Shown: positions 27,938 through 37,344 of the stretch, piece by piece
How positions within the stretch are numbered: the stretch's first letter is position 1
How the letters are laid out: the number at the start of each line of letters is the position of its first letter
Assembly (NCBI RefSeq): GCF_038069945.1
Contig: NZ_JBBPEV010000001.1
Location: forward strand, 372,001-436,000
DNA length: 64,000 nucleotides
From: Aquabacterium sp. A3
Lineage (GTDB): Bacteria; Pseudomonadota; Gammaproteobacteria; Burkholderiales; Burkholderiaceae_C
Reading direction: 5' to 3'
Position numbers and translations under genes: made by a program
The notes under the pieces: model-generated
What the model was told of the DNA's origin: nothing
Database searches by the model: none
Seen by the model: the letters and a program-made list of their open reading frames with translations, nothing else

Positions 27938-28740
27938 GGTTGTTGCAGTTCCATCATCAGCTGGCGGGTGCGCAGCGTCCGGGTACCGAGATGATAGTGA
28001 ATCAGTTGCCTGCAAATGGCCTTGAGCTCACTTTGCACGGGCAAGCACACCGACATCAAGTGCGGCATGCCACGATGCCAGGCAGGCACCGATGAACCCG
28101 CACCGGGCAGCCATTGACGCAGACCGCCTTCCAGGGCCAGCAGGTGCACCCCGCCCAGGGCCACACCCGGCGGACCTTGTCCATCCGACGGCTGGGCTGG
28201 CATCACGCCCATGTCAGGCCACACCTCATAAGCCTGGCCATCGCGCACAGGCTGCGCATCCAGGGTCTGCACCGACAGATCCGGCAAGTGGCCCAACTGC
28301 CGCAACAGCACCAGCTCAAAAGCCCTCAGGGCCGCCTGCAACAACAGGGGGTCGGCCATGGCCTGCAAGGTCTGGGCATAGGCCTCGAACAACACGGGTT
28401 GAGGCTCATGGCGCACCAGCATGTGCATCAGTAACTCATTGAGGTAGAACCCCGGCAACAAGGCGGGGCCACCCGGCCAGGCCGTGCCGCCCGCCCACTC
28501 GGCATGACGCAACAAGGCCACCTCGGCATCCTCACCACGCTTGCTGCCAAAAGCCACCTGGATGCGTTGAAACGGCAACAACACAGGTCGCAGCTGAGAA
28601 TGGGGCCGCTTGGCCCCCTTGGCCGCAGCCACCACCCTGCCCTGCTCTTTGGTGAACAAATCCAGAATCAGGCTGGACTCACTCCAGTCGTGGCTGTGCA
28701 GCACAAAGGCCGGGGTCAACCGGGATGCGGCGCGTACCAT
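27934..28740 (-). CDS. recO: DNA repair protein RecO
   Basis: Recombination mediator that, with RecR, loads RecA on SSB-coated DNA. N-terminal OB fold (FVLHSHDWSESSLILDLFTKEQGRV...AKGAKRP) and a helical C-terminal domain. The C-terminal zinc cysteines found in some RecO proteins are absent; a His and isolated Cys residues remain. 268 aa. It lies 25 bp after era and overlaps pdxJ by 4 nt, the classic rnc-era-recO-pdxJ-acpS order. Confidence 0.94.
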   Translation of the reverse strand: MVRAASRLTPAFVLHSHDWSESSLILDLFTKEQGRVVAAAKGAKRPHSQLRPVLLPFQRIQVAFGSKRGEDAEVALLRHAEWAGGTAWPGGPALLPGFYLNELLMHMLVRHEPQPVLFEAYAQTLQAMADPLLLQAALRAFELVLLRQLGHLPDLSVQTLDAQPVRDGQAYEVWPDMGVMPAQPSDGQGPPGVALGGVHLLALEGGLRQWLPGAGSSVPAWHRGMPHLMSVCLPVQSELKAICRQLIHYHLGTRTLRTRQLMMELQQP

Positions 28741-28765
28741 GTCGACACCTGGCCCCAGGGCGCCT

Positions 28766-29827
28766 TCATTCGTAACCGTAAGCGCGCAGGCGCGTTTCGT
28801 CGTCGGCCCAGCCAGAGCGCACCTTGACCCACAACTCCAGAAACACCTTCACGCCCGTGAGGCGCTCAAGCTCGGTGCGCGCCTCGGTGCCAATGCGCTT
28901 GAGTCGTTCGCCCTTGTCCCCGATCACCATGCCCTTGTGCTGATCGCGCTCGACGATGATGGTGGCGGCGATCCGGGTCAGGCCTTTGGCCCGAGGCTTG
29001 TCAGGCGGGGGCGGCTCGTCGGCGTAAGCGTCAATCACCACCGTGGAGGTGTAAGGCAACTCGTCGCCCGTGAGCCTGAACAGCTTTTCACGGATGATCT
29101 CGCTGGCCAGGAAGCGGTCGGTGCGGTCCGTCAGGGCGTCGGCGTCGTACCACCAGCCTTGCTGCGGCAAATAGGGGCGCACGATGCTCAGAAGCCGCTG
29201 CGGATCGTTGGCCTTCTGGGCTGACAAGGGCACGAACTCGGCAAACGGATGATGGGCCTGCATCGACTGCATCCAGGGCAGGAGGTCTTCGCGACGGTTC
29301 ACCAGATCCTGCTTGTTGGCCACCAGAATGACCGGCTTGTCCTTGGGCAACAGCCCGACCACTTTGGCGTCATCAGGCCCGAAGCGCCCTGCCTCGACCA
29401 GGAACAACACCACATCCACGTCCGACAAGGTGGACTGCACGGTCTTGTTCAGGTTGCGGTTCAAGGCCGCCGTGCCTTTGACGGTGTGCCGGGTCTGAAA
29501 ACCGGGCGTGTCGACGAACACAAACTGGGTGTCGCCCTCGGTGCAGATGCCGGTGATGCGATGGCGCGTGGTCTGGGCCTTGCGCGAGGTGATGGACACC
29601 TTCTGCCCCACCATGGCGTTCATCAAGGTGGACTTGCCCACGTTGGGCCGCCCCACGATGGCCACGAGGCCGCAACGCTGCGCTGAAGGATCCACGCCGC
29701 GATCATCCCCTCCTTGACGCGCCATGCTCAGGCCCGCCAGCATGGCATCAAGCTCGGGGTTGAGCGGCTCGGTGGATGGCGGCGGAGCATCGCCGGCAGA
29801 TGAGGAAGGTTGTTTGCGCTGGGCCAT
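28766..29827 (-). CDS. era: GTPase Era
   Basis: Essential GTPase that binds the 3' end of 16S rRNA during 30S assembly. G1 GRPNVGKS at 59-66, G3 DTPG, G4 NKQDL, and a C-terminal KH domain with [13 protein letters not shown]. About 50 residues precede the G domain, an N-terminal extension compared with E. coli (301 aa). 353 aa in total. 18 bp after rnc. Confidence 0.97.
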   Translation of the reverse strand: MAQRKQPSSSAGDAPPPSTEPLNPELDAMLAGLSMARQGGDDRGVDPSAQRCGLVAIVGRPNVGKSTLMNAMVGQKVSITSRKAQTTRHRITGICTEGDTQFVFVDTPGFQTRHTVKGTAALNRNLNKTVQSTLSDVDVVLFLVEAGRFGPDDAKVVGLLPKDKPVILVANKQDLVNRREDLLPWMQSMQAHHPFAEFVPLSAQKANDPQRLLSIVRPYLPQQGWWYDADALTDRTDRFLASEIIREKLFRLTGDELPYTSTVVIDAYADEPPPPDKPRAKGLTRIAATIIVERDQHKGMVIGDKGERLKRIGTEARTELERLTGVKVFLELWVKVRSGWADDETRLRAYGYE

Positions 29828-29845
29828 GCCTGGCTTTCTTTGAGT

Positions 29846-30583
29846 TCAGGCCTGTCGAGGCCGGGCCTTCTTGACCACCACCACAGGGGCCGCACCGCGT
29901 GTGCGCTCTGCGGGCAGAGACTGAAGTTCTTGCAAGGTCTGGGCGGCAGCGGCCTGCTCGGCGGCCCGTCGAGAGGTGCCCTCTCCACGGGCCTGCACGG
30001 CCAGGTCCGGCACCTCACACACCACCACAAACACCTGTTCGTGGGCCTTGCCTCGGGTGGATTCAATGCGGTACGAAGGAACCGGCAGCTTGCGCCCCTG
30101 CAGCCACTCCTGCAAGGCGGTCTTGGCATCCTTGGTCCAGACCTCCAGGGTCGATTCATGCAGCAAGGGGGCAAACAGGCTGTCCACCACGGCACGGGCA
30201 CGCTCGAAACCGGCGTCAAGGTACACCGCCCCGAAAATGGCTTCCAACGCGTCGGCCAGGATGGACGGGCGTTGCGCACCACCACCTTTGGCCTCACCTT
30301 CGCTGAGGCGCAACAGCGCGGGCAGGCCCATCTGCACCGCCAGGCGATGCAGCATGTCCTGGCGCACCAGATGGGCACGCACACGGGTCAGGTCACCCTC
30401 GTCGCTCTGGTCGAACTGACGGTACAACAGCGCCGAAACGCACAGGCTCAACACCGCGTCGCCCAGAAACTCCAGGCGCTCGTAGTTTCCGCTGCCGAAG
30501 CTCTTGTGCGTGACCGCACGCACCAGCAGTTCAGGCTGCGTGAACTCGTGCCCCAGCCGGCGCTGCAACTCTTGCAAGGCCAT
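29846..30583 (-). CDS. rnc: ribonuclease III
   Basis: Double-strand-specific endoribonuclease that separates 16S and 23S precursors. The RNase III signature ERLEFLGDAVL (Glu36 to Asp42) lies in the catalytic domain, and a C-terminal dsRNA-binding domain starts at about residue 155 (DAKTALQEWLQG). The tail is Ala/Lys/Arg-rich. 245 aa, slightly longer than E. coli. Located between DUF4845 and era. Confidence 0.97.
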   Translation of the reverse strand: MALQELQRRLGHEFTQPELLVRAVTHKSFGSGNYERLEFLGDAVLSLCVSALLYRQFDQSDEGDLTRVRAHLVRQDMLHRLAVQMGLPALLRLSEGEAKGGGAQRPSILADALEAIFGAVYLDAGFERARAVVDSLFAPLLHESTLEVWTKDAKTALQEWLQGRKLPVPSYRIESTRGKAHEQVFVVVCEVPDLAVQARGEGTSRRAAEQAAAAQTLQELQSLPAERTRGAAPVVVVKKARPRQA

Positions 30584-30618
30584 GGGAAGGGTCGCCGTCC
30601 GCGAGGTAGAACGGTTCG

Positions 30619-30999
30619 TCAGCGTGACTGCCCCTTGAACTTGAGCAAAAGATAAACCGGATCGACGAGCTCGATTTCGCGCTCATACGCAAAGCTCACG
30701 ATCACCCGACCTTCGTCGTTCTTGCTGATGTCGAGGTCCGACGAAGAGATGGACTCCACACCGTACTGGACTTGTTTTTCGCGCTCAAAGGCGGCCCGGA
30801 TCTCGGGGATGGTGCTGCCGCCGGACTGCGCCACCTTGTTGACCATGCTCAGCACCGTACGGTACTCGGTCACCGCTGGCACCACCTTCATGACCAGCAG
30901 GGCAGCCATGGCCACCAACACCGCCCAGAACACCAGGCCCACCATGGTGACGCCCCGCAGGTGATGCGGGCGTACGCGCTTCAACTGTGTCGTGTTCAC
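30619..30999 (-). CDS. DUF4845 membrane protein
   Basis: Small protein of 126 aa with one transmembrane segment (about residues 19-41, MVGLVFWAVLVAMAALLVM) and a periplasm-facing domain with RTVLSMVNKVAQSGG and SFAYEREIELVDPVYLLLKF. It sits between lepB and rnc, the standard place for the DUF4845 family in betaproteobacteria. No function is established. The orientation resembles a pseudopilin-like single-span protein, but no prepilin cleavage motif is seen. Confidence 0.85.
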   Translation of the reverse strand: MNTTQLKRVRPHHLRGVTMVGLVFWAVLVAMAALLVMKVVPAVTEYRTVLSMVNKVAQSGGSTIPEIRAAFEREKQVQYGVESISSSDLDISKNDEGRVIVSFAYEREIELVDPVYLLLKFKGQSR

Positions 31000-31017
31000 G
31001 TCAGTCTCCTCTTTGGA

Positions 31018-31989
31018 TCAGTGGAAGAAACCGATGCGCTTCATGTCGGAGAAGTTCATCCAGATCATGAACGCTTTGCCGACGATGTGGTCATCGGGCA
31101 CGAAACCCCAGAAACGGGAGTCAAGAGAATTGTCGCGGTTGTCGCCCATCACAAAGTAGTGTCCTGCGGGCACCTTGCAGACGACACCCTCGCCACTGTA
31201 GCGGCAAGCGTCCTTGTGGGGGAAATTGTCAATGGCCTGCGGCGGCACGAATGGCGGCCGCTTGGGGTCCACCAAAATGCGATGGGCCACCGCGCCCACC
31301 TGCTCTTCGTATTGAGACAGGTAGCTCAGGGTTTCACGCTCGTAAAACTCCGGCAAGGGGTTGATGGGGGCGGGCACACCGTTGATCGTGAGCTGCTTGT
31401 TGATGTAGGCCACCTCATCGCCCGGCACCCCGATCACGCGCTTGATGTAATCCATGGACGGATTGACCGGGTAGCGAAACACCATGACATCACCGCGTTG
31501 CGGGTCGTTGTTGCCAACGATCTTCTTGTTGATCACCGGCAGGCGAACACCATAGTGAAACTTGTTGACCAGGATGAGGTCCCCCACCAGCAAGGTGGGA
31601 ATCATCGACCCTGACGGGATCTTGAAGGGCTCGAACAGAAACGAGCGCATCAAGAACACGGCACAGATCACCGGAAACAGGCCTGCCGTCCAGTCCAGCC
31701 ACCACGGTTGTGCCAGCAAACGCTGCTGGGCTTGGGCCACGTCGCCGTCCACCTGGGTGATGCCCTTGGTGGCCAGTTGCGCACGGCGGGCCTGGTCTTG
31801 CTCGGCCACGCGGGCCGCTGCTGCCTCGCGCTCAGGCTTGAACTTGTAGCGCTCTGCCAACCAGTAAACCAGCGTGACCGTGGTCATGACAAACAGCACG
31901 AGCGAAAAGTTGCCCTGCCATTGGCCAACGTACCAGCCCCCCAGGTACACGGCCAGCGCCGCGTACAACAGTCCTGTGATCAGACTCAT
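31018..31989 (-). CDS. lepB: signal peptidase I
   Basis: Inner-membrane Ser/Lys protease that cuts signal peptides of exported proteins. Two N-terminal transmembrane segments (about 1-20 and 28-45), a cytoplasmic loop with a charged helix, a third hydrophobic stretch (104-116), then IPSGSMIPTL with Ser128 and YIKRVIGVPGD with Lys183. GDNRDNSLDSR is box E. 323 aa. Linked to lepA (15 bp gap), as in E. coli. Confidence 0.97.
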   Translation of the reverse strand: MSLITGLLYAALAVYLGGWYVGQWQGNFSLVLFVMTTVTLVYWLAERYKFKPEREAAAARVAEQDQARRAQLATKGITQVDGDVAQAQQRLLAQPWWLDWTAGLFPVICAVFLMRSFLFEPFKIPSGSMIPTLLVGDLILVNKFHYGVRLPVINKKIVGNNDPQRGDVMVFRYPVNPSMDYIKRVIGVPGDEVAYINKQLTINGVPAPINPLPEFYERETLSYLSQYEEQVGAVAHRILVDPKRPPFVPPQAIDNFPHKDACRYSGEGVVCKVPAGHYFVMGDNRDNSLDSRFWGFVPDDHIVGKAFMIWMNFSDMKRIGFFH

Positions 31990-32004
31990 TGATGTAATTC
32001 CAGG

Positions 32005-33813
<1,809 letters not shown>

Positions 33814-33881
33814 AAAAAAAAGGCACGTCCAAGATGCATGACGCGCCTTCCAACAAAAACGTATGGCAACTGCTTGTTGGA
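33814..33881 (-). terminator. lepA: lepA leader: 5' hairpin, then hairpin plus U8 against the AUG
   Basis: In transcript order, TCCAACAA pairs with TTGTTGGA (33881-33874 with 33856-33849). Then GGCGCGTC pairs with GACGTGCC (8 bp, one G.U; 33847-33840 with 33829-33822), followed at once by eight U (33821-33814) and the lepA AUG. The second hairpin has the exact form of an intrinsic terminator. A third inverted repeat (GGACCTT/AAGGTCC, 33879-33904) shares GGA with the first, so the two could be alternatives. Confidence 0.6.
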
Positions 33882-33886
33882 CCTTC

Positions 33887-33913
33887 ATTGTACAGAAAAG
33901 GTCCGGGGTGCAA
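33887..33913 (-). promoter_or_regulatory. possible lepA promoter
   Basis: -10 TACAAT (33892-33887, 5 of 6) with TTGCAC (33913-33908, 4 of 6) 15 bp upstream; shifting the -35 by one base gives 16 bp. The spacing is short, so confidence is low. It would start the transcript near 33880, just at the first leader hairpin. Confidence 0.35.
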
Positions 33914-33972
33914 GCCCCTGAATGTCGATGGGCAGGGGCTTTCAGGCCGACCGGCTCATTTCCATCAACAGG

Positions 33973-33996
33973 TTATCCACATGCTTGTGTGGATAA
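33973..33996. promoter_or_regulatory. inverted pair of consensus DnaA boxes
   Basis: TTATCCACA (33973-33981) and its exact reverse complement TGTGGATAA (33988-33996), 6 bp apart. TTATCCACA is the strong R1/R4-type DnaA box of E. coli oriC. A weaker TTATCAACA lies 78 bp on (34075-34083). No dnaA, dnaN or gyrB is near, so this is more likely a DnaA-binding or titration site, or DnaA control of lepA/degQ, than the chromosomal origin. Confidence 0.6.
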
Positions 33997-34087
33997 AAAC
34001 GGGGGCCGCACGCGAGGGCGTCGGTTCGCGAGGCGGAGCCGGATTGTACCGACAAACCGGTCAGCGCCACGCAGTTATCAACAGCAA

Positions 34088-34109
34088 GCCAGACCCCAGG
34101 GGGTCTGGC
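34088..34109 (-). terminator. strong hairpin after degQ
   Basis: Perfect 10-bp arms GCCAGACCCC/GGGGTCTGGC with a 2-bp centre, 58 bp beyond the degQ stop. On the minus strand it is followed by TTGCTGTT, only a weak U run, so it may be a terminator or a 3'-end stabilising hairpin. Confidence 0.5.
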
Positions 34110-34166
34110 CACTTCGCTGCAACGCAACAAAAACCCTTACCTGCAGTCAGGTAAGCAGGGCCTCAC

Positions 34167-35723
34167 TCAGCGATTGGGGCGAATCACCACGTACTGAGCC
34201 CACTCACCCCGGCGCACCAGCAAGCTGACAGGGCGCTGGCGGTCCACCTTGGCCGTCACCGCATCGAACTGTTTGGCGCTGGTGATCTGCACATTGGCCA
34301 AGGCCAGCACCACATCCCCCGGACGCAAACCTGCCCTGGCAGCTGGCCCATCAACCTGGTCAACGAGCACGCCGTCCGACTTGAGTTCGCGCTTCTGATC
34401 GGGCGTCAGGTCGCTGACCACCAAGCCCAGCACGGCCTGCGCCACGCTGTTGCTGCGCGAAGGTGTCGCCGGCTTGTTGCCTGGTGTTGCCTCGGCCACT
34501 TCCATGGACGCCACCGTCAGGCTCAAGTCCTTGTAGGCGCCGCGACGGAACACCTGCACGCTCACCTTGGTGCCGGGCCGGGTGGCCGCCACCTGCCTGG
34601 ACAGGTCGGCTGGCGAGTCTATGCCCTGCCCATTGAAGCGGGTGATGATGTCACCGGCCTCCAGGCCAGCCTTGTCGGCGGGCAAACCAGCCTCCACCCC
34701 CTGAACCATGGCCCCCATGGCCCGCTTGAGCCCCAGCGAGTCAGCCACCTCCTTGGTGACCGGCCCGATCGAGACCCCGATGCGACCACGGGTCACCTTG
34801 CCATCGGTGCGCAACTGATCGGCCACCCGCATGGCATCGTCGATCGGGATGGACAGCGAGATGCCCATGAACCCACCCGATCGACTGAGGATCTGGGAGT
34901 TGATGCCCACCACCTCGCCGCGCATGTTGATCAGCGGGCCACCCGAGTTGCCGGGGTTGACGGCCACATCGGTCTGAATAAAGCGAATCTCTTCTCCGGT
35001 GTCGCGGGCCTTGGCGCTGACGATGCCGGCCGTGACGGTGTTTTCGAGACCAAACGGCGTGCCGATGGCCATGACCCACTCGCCCACCTTGAGGCGACTC
35101 ACATCACCGATGGTGACGGCCGGCAGACCCTTGGCCTCGATCTTGACCACCGCCACGTCGGTGCGCTTGTCAACGCCCACCACCTTGGCCTTGTATTCAC
35201 GCTTGTCCGTGAGGTTGACGTACACCTCATCGGCCCCATCGATGACGTGTGCATTGGTCATCACGTAGCCATCCGGCGTGAGGATGAAGCCCGACCCCAC
35301 CCCACGTGGCCGCTCTTCACCTTGCGAAGAGTCGTCCTGCGGTGCGGGCCGTCGCGGCGTGGGCGCAGGCCCTGGCATGGGCATGCCAAAGAAACGACGG
35401 AAGAACTCCTGCATCTGCTGGTCCATCTCGTCATTGCCTGCCTGGTTCATCACCACGCGCTGCGTGGTGCGAATGCTGACGACCGACGGACCCACACGCT
35501 CCACCAGATCGGTGAAGTCGGGCAAGCCCTTGACAAGCACCGGGGGCTGCGCCGCCGACGTGGCTGGCGGCTGGCTGAGTTGGGCCTGAGACGCATGGGG
35601 AAACAGGCTGGAGCTCAACACGAACCCCACTGCTGACACCACAACACCGACCACCAGCGTGCGTCGCACCAGCGACGACCCCGCAACCGCTTTGCTCTTG
35701 AGCATGGCTGACATGGCGTTCAT
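34167..35723 (-). CDS. degQ: DegQ/MucD-type periplasmic serine endoprotease
   Basis: Do/HtrA-family protease and chaperone of the periplasm (518 aa). N-terminal signal sequence or anchor (about 20-47, ending SQA), trypsin-like domain with His159 (TNAHVID), Asp189 (RTDVAVVKI) and Ser260 (NPGNSGGPL), and two PDZ domains (about 305-395 and 425-510). The Q-linker before the catalytic part is rich in Met, Pro and Arg. It follows rpoE-rseA, where the MucD-type protease normally sits, so it is probably in the envelope-stress regulon; no rseB lies between. Confidence 0.94.
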   Translation of the reverse strand: MNAMSAMLKSKAVAGSSLVRRTLVVGVVVSAVGFVLSSSLFPHASQAQLSQPPATSAAQPPVLVKGLPDFTDLVERVGPSVVSIRTTQRVVMNQAGNDEMDQQMQEFFRRFFGMPMPGPAPTPRRPAPQDDSSQGEERPRGVGSGFILTPDGYVMTNAHVIDGADEVYVNLTDKREYKAKVVGVDKRTDVAVVKIEAKGLPAVTIGDVSRLKVGEWVMAIGTPFGLENTVTAGIVSAKARDTGEEIRFIQTDVAVNPGNSGGPLINMRGEVVGINSQILSRSGGFMGISLSIPIDDAMRVADQLRTDGKVTRGRIGVSIGPVTKEVADSLGLKRAMGAMVQGVEAGLPADKAGLEAGDIITRFNGQGIDSPADLSRQVAATRPGTKVSVQVFRRGAYKDLSLTVASMEVAEATPGNKPATPSRSNSVAQAVLGLVVSDLTPDQKRELKSDGVLVDQVDGPAARAGLRPGDVVLALANVQITSAKQFDAVTAKVDRQRPVSLLVRRGEWAQYVVIRPNR

Positions 35724-35819
35724 ACCTCGACGAATGATTCGAAAAGAAGACGACGCGTTCTTAACGCATGGGCCGAATGTTAAGCCGACAGCGCTAAGCT
35801 CATGTGAGCGGGGCGTAAA

Positions 35820-35843
35820 GTGAAGTGAAGCGTGAAGTGAAGC
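35820..35843. repeat. 12-bp tandem repeat in the rseA-degQ gap
   Basis: GTGAAGTGAAGC occurs twice in exact tandem; each unit itself contains GTGAA repeats. It lies where rseB is expected in related genomes, so it may be a replication-slippage scar, or merely a local duplication. Confidence 0.7.
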
Positions 35844-35860
35844 GCAGCATCACGCCGCGT

Positions 35861-36538
35861 TCAGCGAATCATCCAGACGAGGTCGGTCGGCGTGGCATCT
35901 GCACCCACGGCAGACATCGGTGATTCAGCGATGGCGCCATCGGCCAGCACCGACGTGCGCGTGGCCTGTGCCGAAAACGACTTGGCCATCGGCTCGCCTG
36001 CAGGCCCCCAGGCCAGACCGGCATTGACCGGCACCGCACCCACGAGCGCCATGGCACCGCCCGAAGACGGCTGCAGCGCGGAAGATGCCCCCCCCTGGCT
36101 CATGGCCAGGTTGGATGCGCCCGGCGTTGTGGCCCACTGGCCTTGCAGAGTCAAAACGCCCGCCAGGATGGCCACGAAAGAAGCCGCCACCGCCAGAGGG
36201 CCCGACCAGCGGCGCGAGCGTGCCGGCGTCATGGGCGCCGCAGAAGGCTGAGCAGCCGCCGCCACCTGCGCGGCAGCTCGCGGGGCCAGCACCACAGGCT
36301 CATCGGCCAGCCGCTGGCGGAGTTTGCTCAAGAAATGATCGTGCTGGGCCGTGCTGGCCAGCTCTTCAGACCGCAGGACATCACCGATCAGCTGATAGGA
36401 CGCCCACACCTGGCGCGCACCGTCATCGTCACACCAGTTTGCACAGGCCTCGGTCACTTCCGAGGCCGTGGCCTCACCGTCCGCCAGGGCAGACAGAGAC
36501 TGATAGCGGGTGTTGTGATCCACAGACTGTTCATTCAT
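35861..36538 (-). CDS. rseA: anti-sigma-E factor RseA
   Basis: Membrane anti-sigma factor that holds RpoE inactive until proteolysis. The N-terminal cytoplasmic domain (about 8-80: RYQSLSALADGEATASEV...WASYQLIGDVLRSEEL) is the RseA/MucA sigma-binding fold. One transmembrane segment lies at about 113-133 (GPLAVAASFVAILAGVLTL), and the rest is periplasmic and Ala/Gly/Ser-rich, ending DLVWMIR. 225 aa. 119 bp after rpoE. Without a neighbouring rseB, the usual periplasmic guard of RseA is missing from the locus. Confidence 0.9.
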   Translation of the reverse strand: MNEQSVDHNTRYQSLSALADGEATASEVTEACANWCDDDGARQVWASYQLIGDVLRSEELASTAQHDHFLSKLRQRLADEPVVLAPRAAAQVAAAAQPSAAPMTPARSRRWSGPLAVAASFVAILAGVLTLQGQWATTPGASNLAMSQGGASSALQPSSGGAMALVGAVPVNAGLAWGPAGEPMAKSFSAQATRTSVLADGAIAESPMSAVGADATPTDLVWMIR

Positions 36539-36621
36539 GAAGGTAGCTCCTGACTGGGCCAGACGCGCCAGCGATGTCGGTCAGACACTGACCTCAACAC
36601 CAGGTTCCGCGTCGCTGATGC

Positions 36622-36650
36622 TCCGAGTCGCCTTCGCCACAAAAAGTTCA
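36622..36650 (-). promoter_or_regulatory. candidate sigma-E promoter or hairpin between rpoE and rseA
   Basis: TGAACTT (36650-36644) matches the GAACTT core of the RpoE -35; TCGGA (36626-36622) lies 17 bp on, near the TCTGA-type -10. The -35 overlaps a short hairpin, AAGTTC-TGT-GAACTT followed by three more T, at the rpoE stop, which could instead attenuate read-through to rseA. Both are predictions. Confidence 0.35.
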
Positions 36651-36657
36651 CAGAACT

Positions 36658-37344
36658 TCACCAGCGTTCGCCCCGTCGGGTGTCCAACAGGGGGCGAAGT
36701 CGCGTCGCGATGGCCTCACGCGCCCTGAAGATGCGCGAGCGCACGGTGCCAATCGGGCAATTCATCATCTCGGCGATCTCTTCGTAGCTGAGTCCCTCGA
36801 TCTCGCGCAGGGTGATGGCCTGCCGAAGGTCTTCAGACAGCTCCGCCATGGCCTTGTGCACGGTTTCGGCCACCTGCCGGCTGGCCAGCACCGACTCAGG
36901 GGTTTCCCCATCGGTCAGCTCGTTTTCGACACGGGAGCCCTCATCATCGTCACCGACGGCGGCACTGACCGCCGACTCGGTGATGACTGGATCGCGCTGC
37001 AGCCCGATCATGGCCTTTTTGGCCGTGTTCACCGCAATGCGGTACAGCCAGGTGTAAAACGCGCTTTCGCCCCGAAAAGCCGGCAACGCCCGGTAAGCCC
37101 GGATGAAGGTTTCCTGGGCAATGTCTTCAACCAGGTCGACATCACGCACCATGCGTCCGATCAGGCGCTCGATCCGGCGCTGGTACTTGACCACCAGCAT
37201 CTCGAATGCCCGCTGATCGCCACGCTGCACGCGCTCAACGAGCGCGGCGTCGACGTCCACCACCGGCTTGACGGCCGCCTCGGTCACGGTGGCCTCAACG
37301 GGCGTGGTCAAGCCCTCCGGGGGCTGCGGCTCATGGGCTGTCAT
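36658..37344 (-). CDS. rpoE: RNA polymerase sigma factor RpoE (ECF, envelope stress)
   Basis: ECF sigma factor of the RpoE/AlgU class, 228 aa. Region 2 (about 45-110: VVKYQRRIERLIGRMVRDVDLVEDIAQETFIRAYRALPAFRGE) and region 4 (about 168-220: EDLRQAITLREIEGLSYEEIAEMMNCPIGTVRSRIFRAR) are complete; long runs are listed by position only as identification. About 30 extra residues precede region 2. The start ATGA overlaps the end of the membrane-protein gene upstream. Controlled by RseA, encoded next. Confidence 0.96.
   Translation of the reverse strand: MTAHEPQPPEGLTTPVEATVTEAAVKPVVDVDAALVERVQRGDQRAFEMLVVKYQRRIERLIGRMVRDVDLVEDIAQETFIRAYRALPAFRGESAFYTWLYRIAVNTAKKAMIGLQRDPVITESAVSAAVGDDDEGSRVENELTDGETPESVLASRQVAETVHKAMAELSEDLRQAITLREIEGLSYEEIAEMMNCPIGTVRSRIFRAREAIATRLRPLLDTRRGERW

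Larger units (their letters stand above)
33814..34166. other. 353-bp degQ-lepA intergenic region rich in inverted repeats
   Basis: No gene is seen. From the degQ end to lepA it holds: a 10-bp inverted repeat (34088-34109), a near-DnaA box TTATCAACA (34075-34083), a pair of consensus DnaA boxes (33973-33996), a 9-bp inverted repeat AAGCCCCTG/CAGGGGCTT (33912-33941), a possible promoter and the lepA leader hairpins. The density of structure is far above that of other gaps in the window. Confidence 0.7.

Noticed and set aside
33814..34166. Chromosomal replication origin at the DnaA boxes
   Set aside because: Only three boxes, no clear AT-rich unwinding element, and no dnaA/dnaN/rpmH genes nearby.
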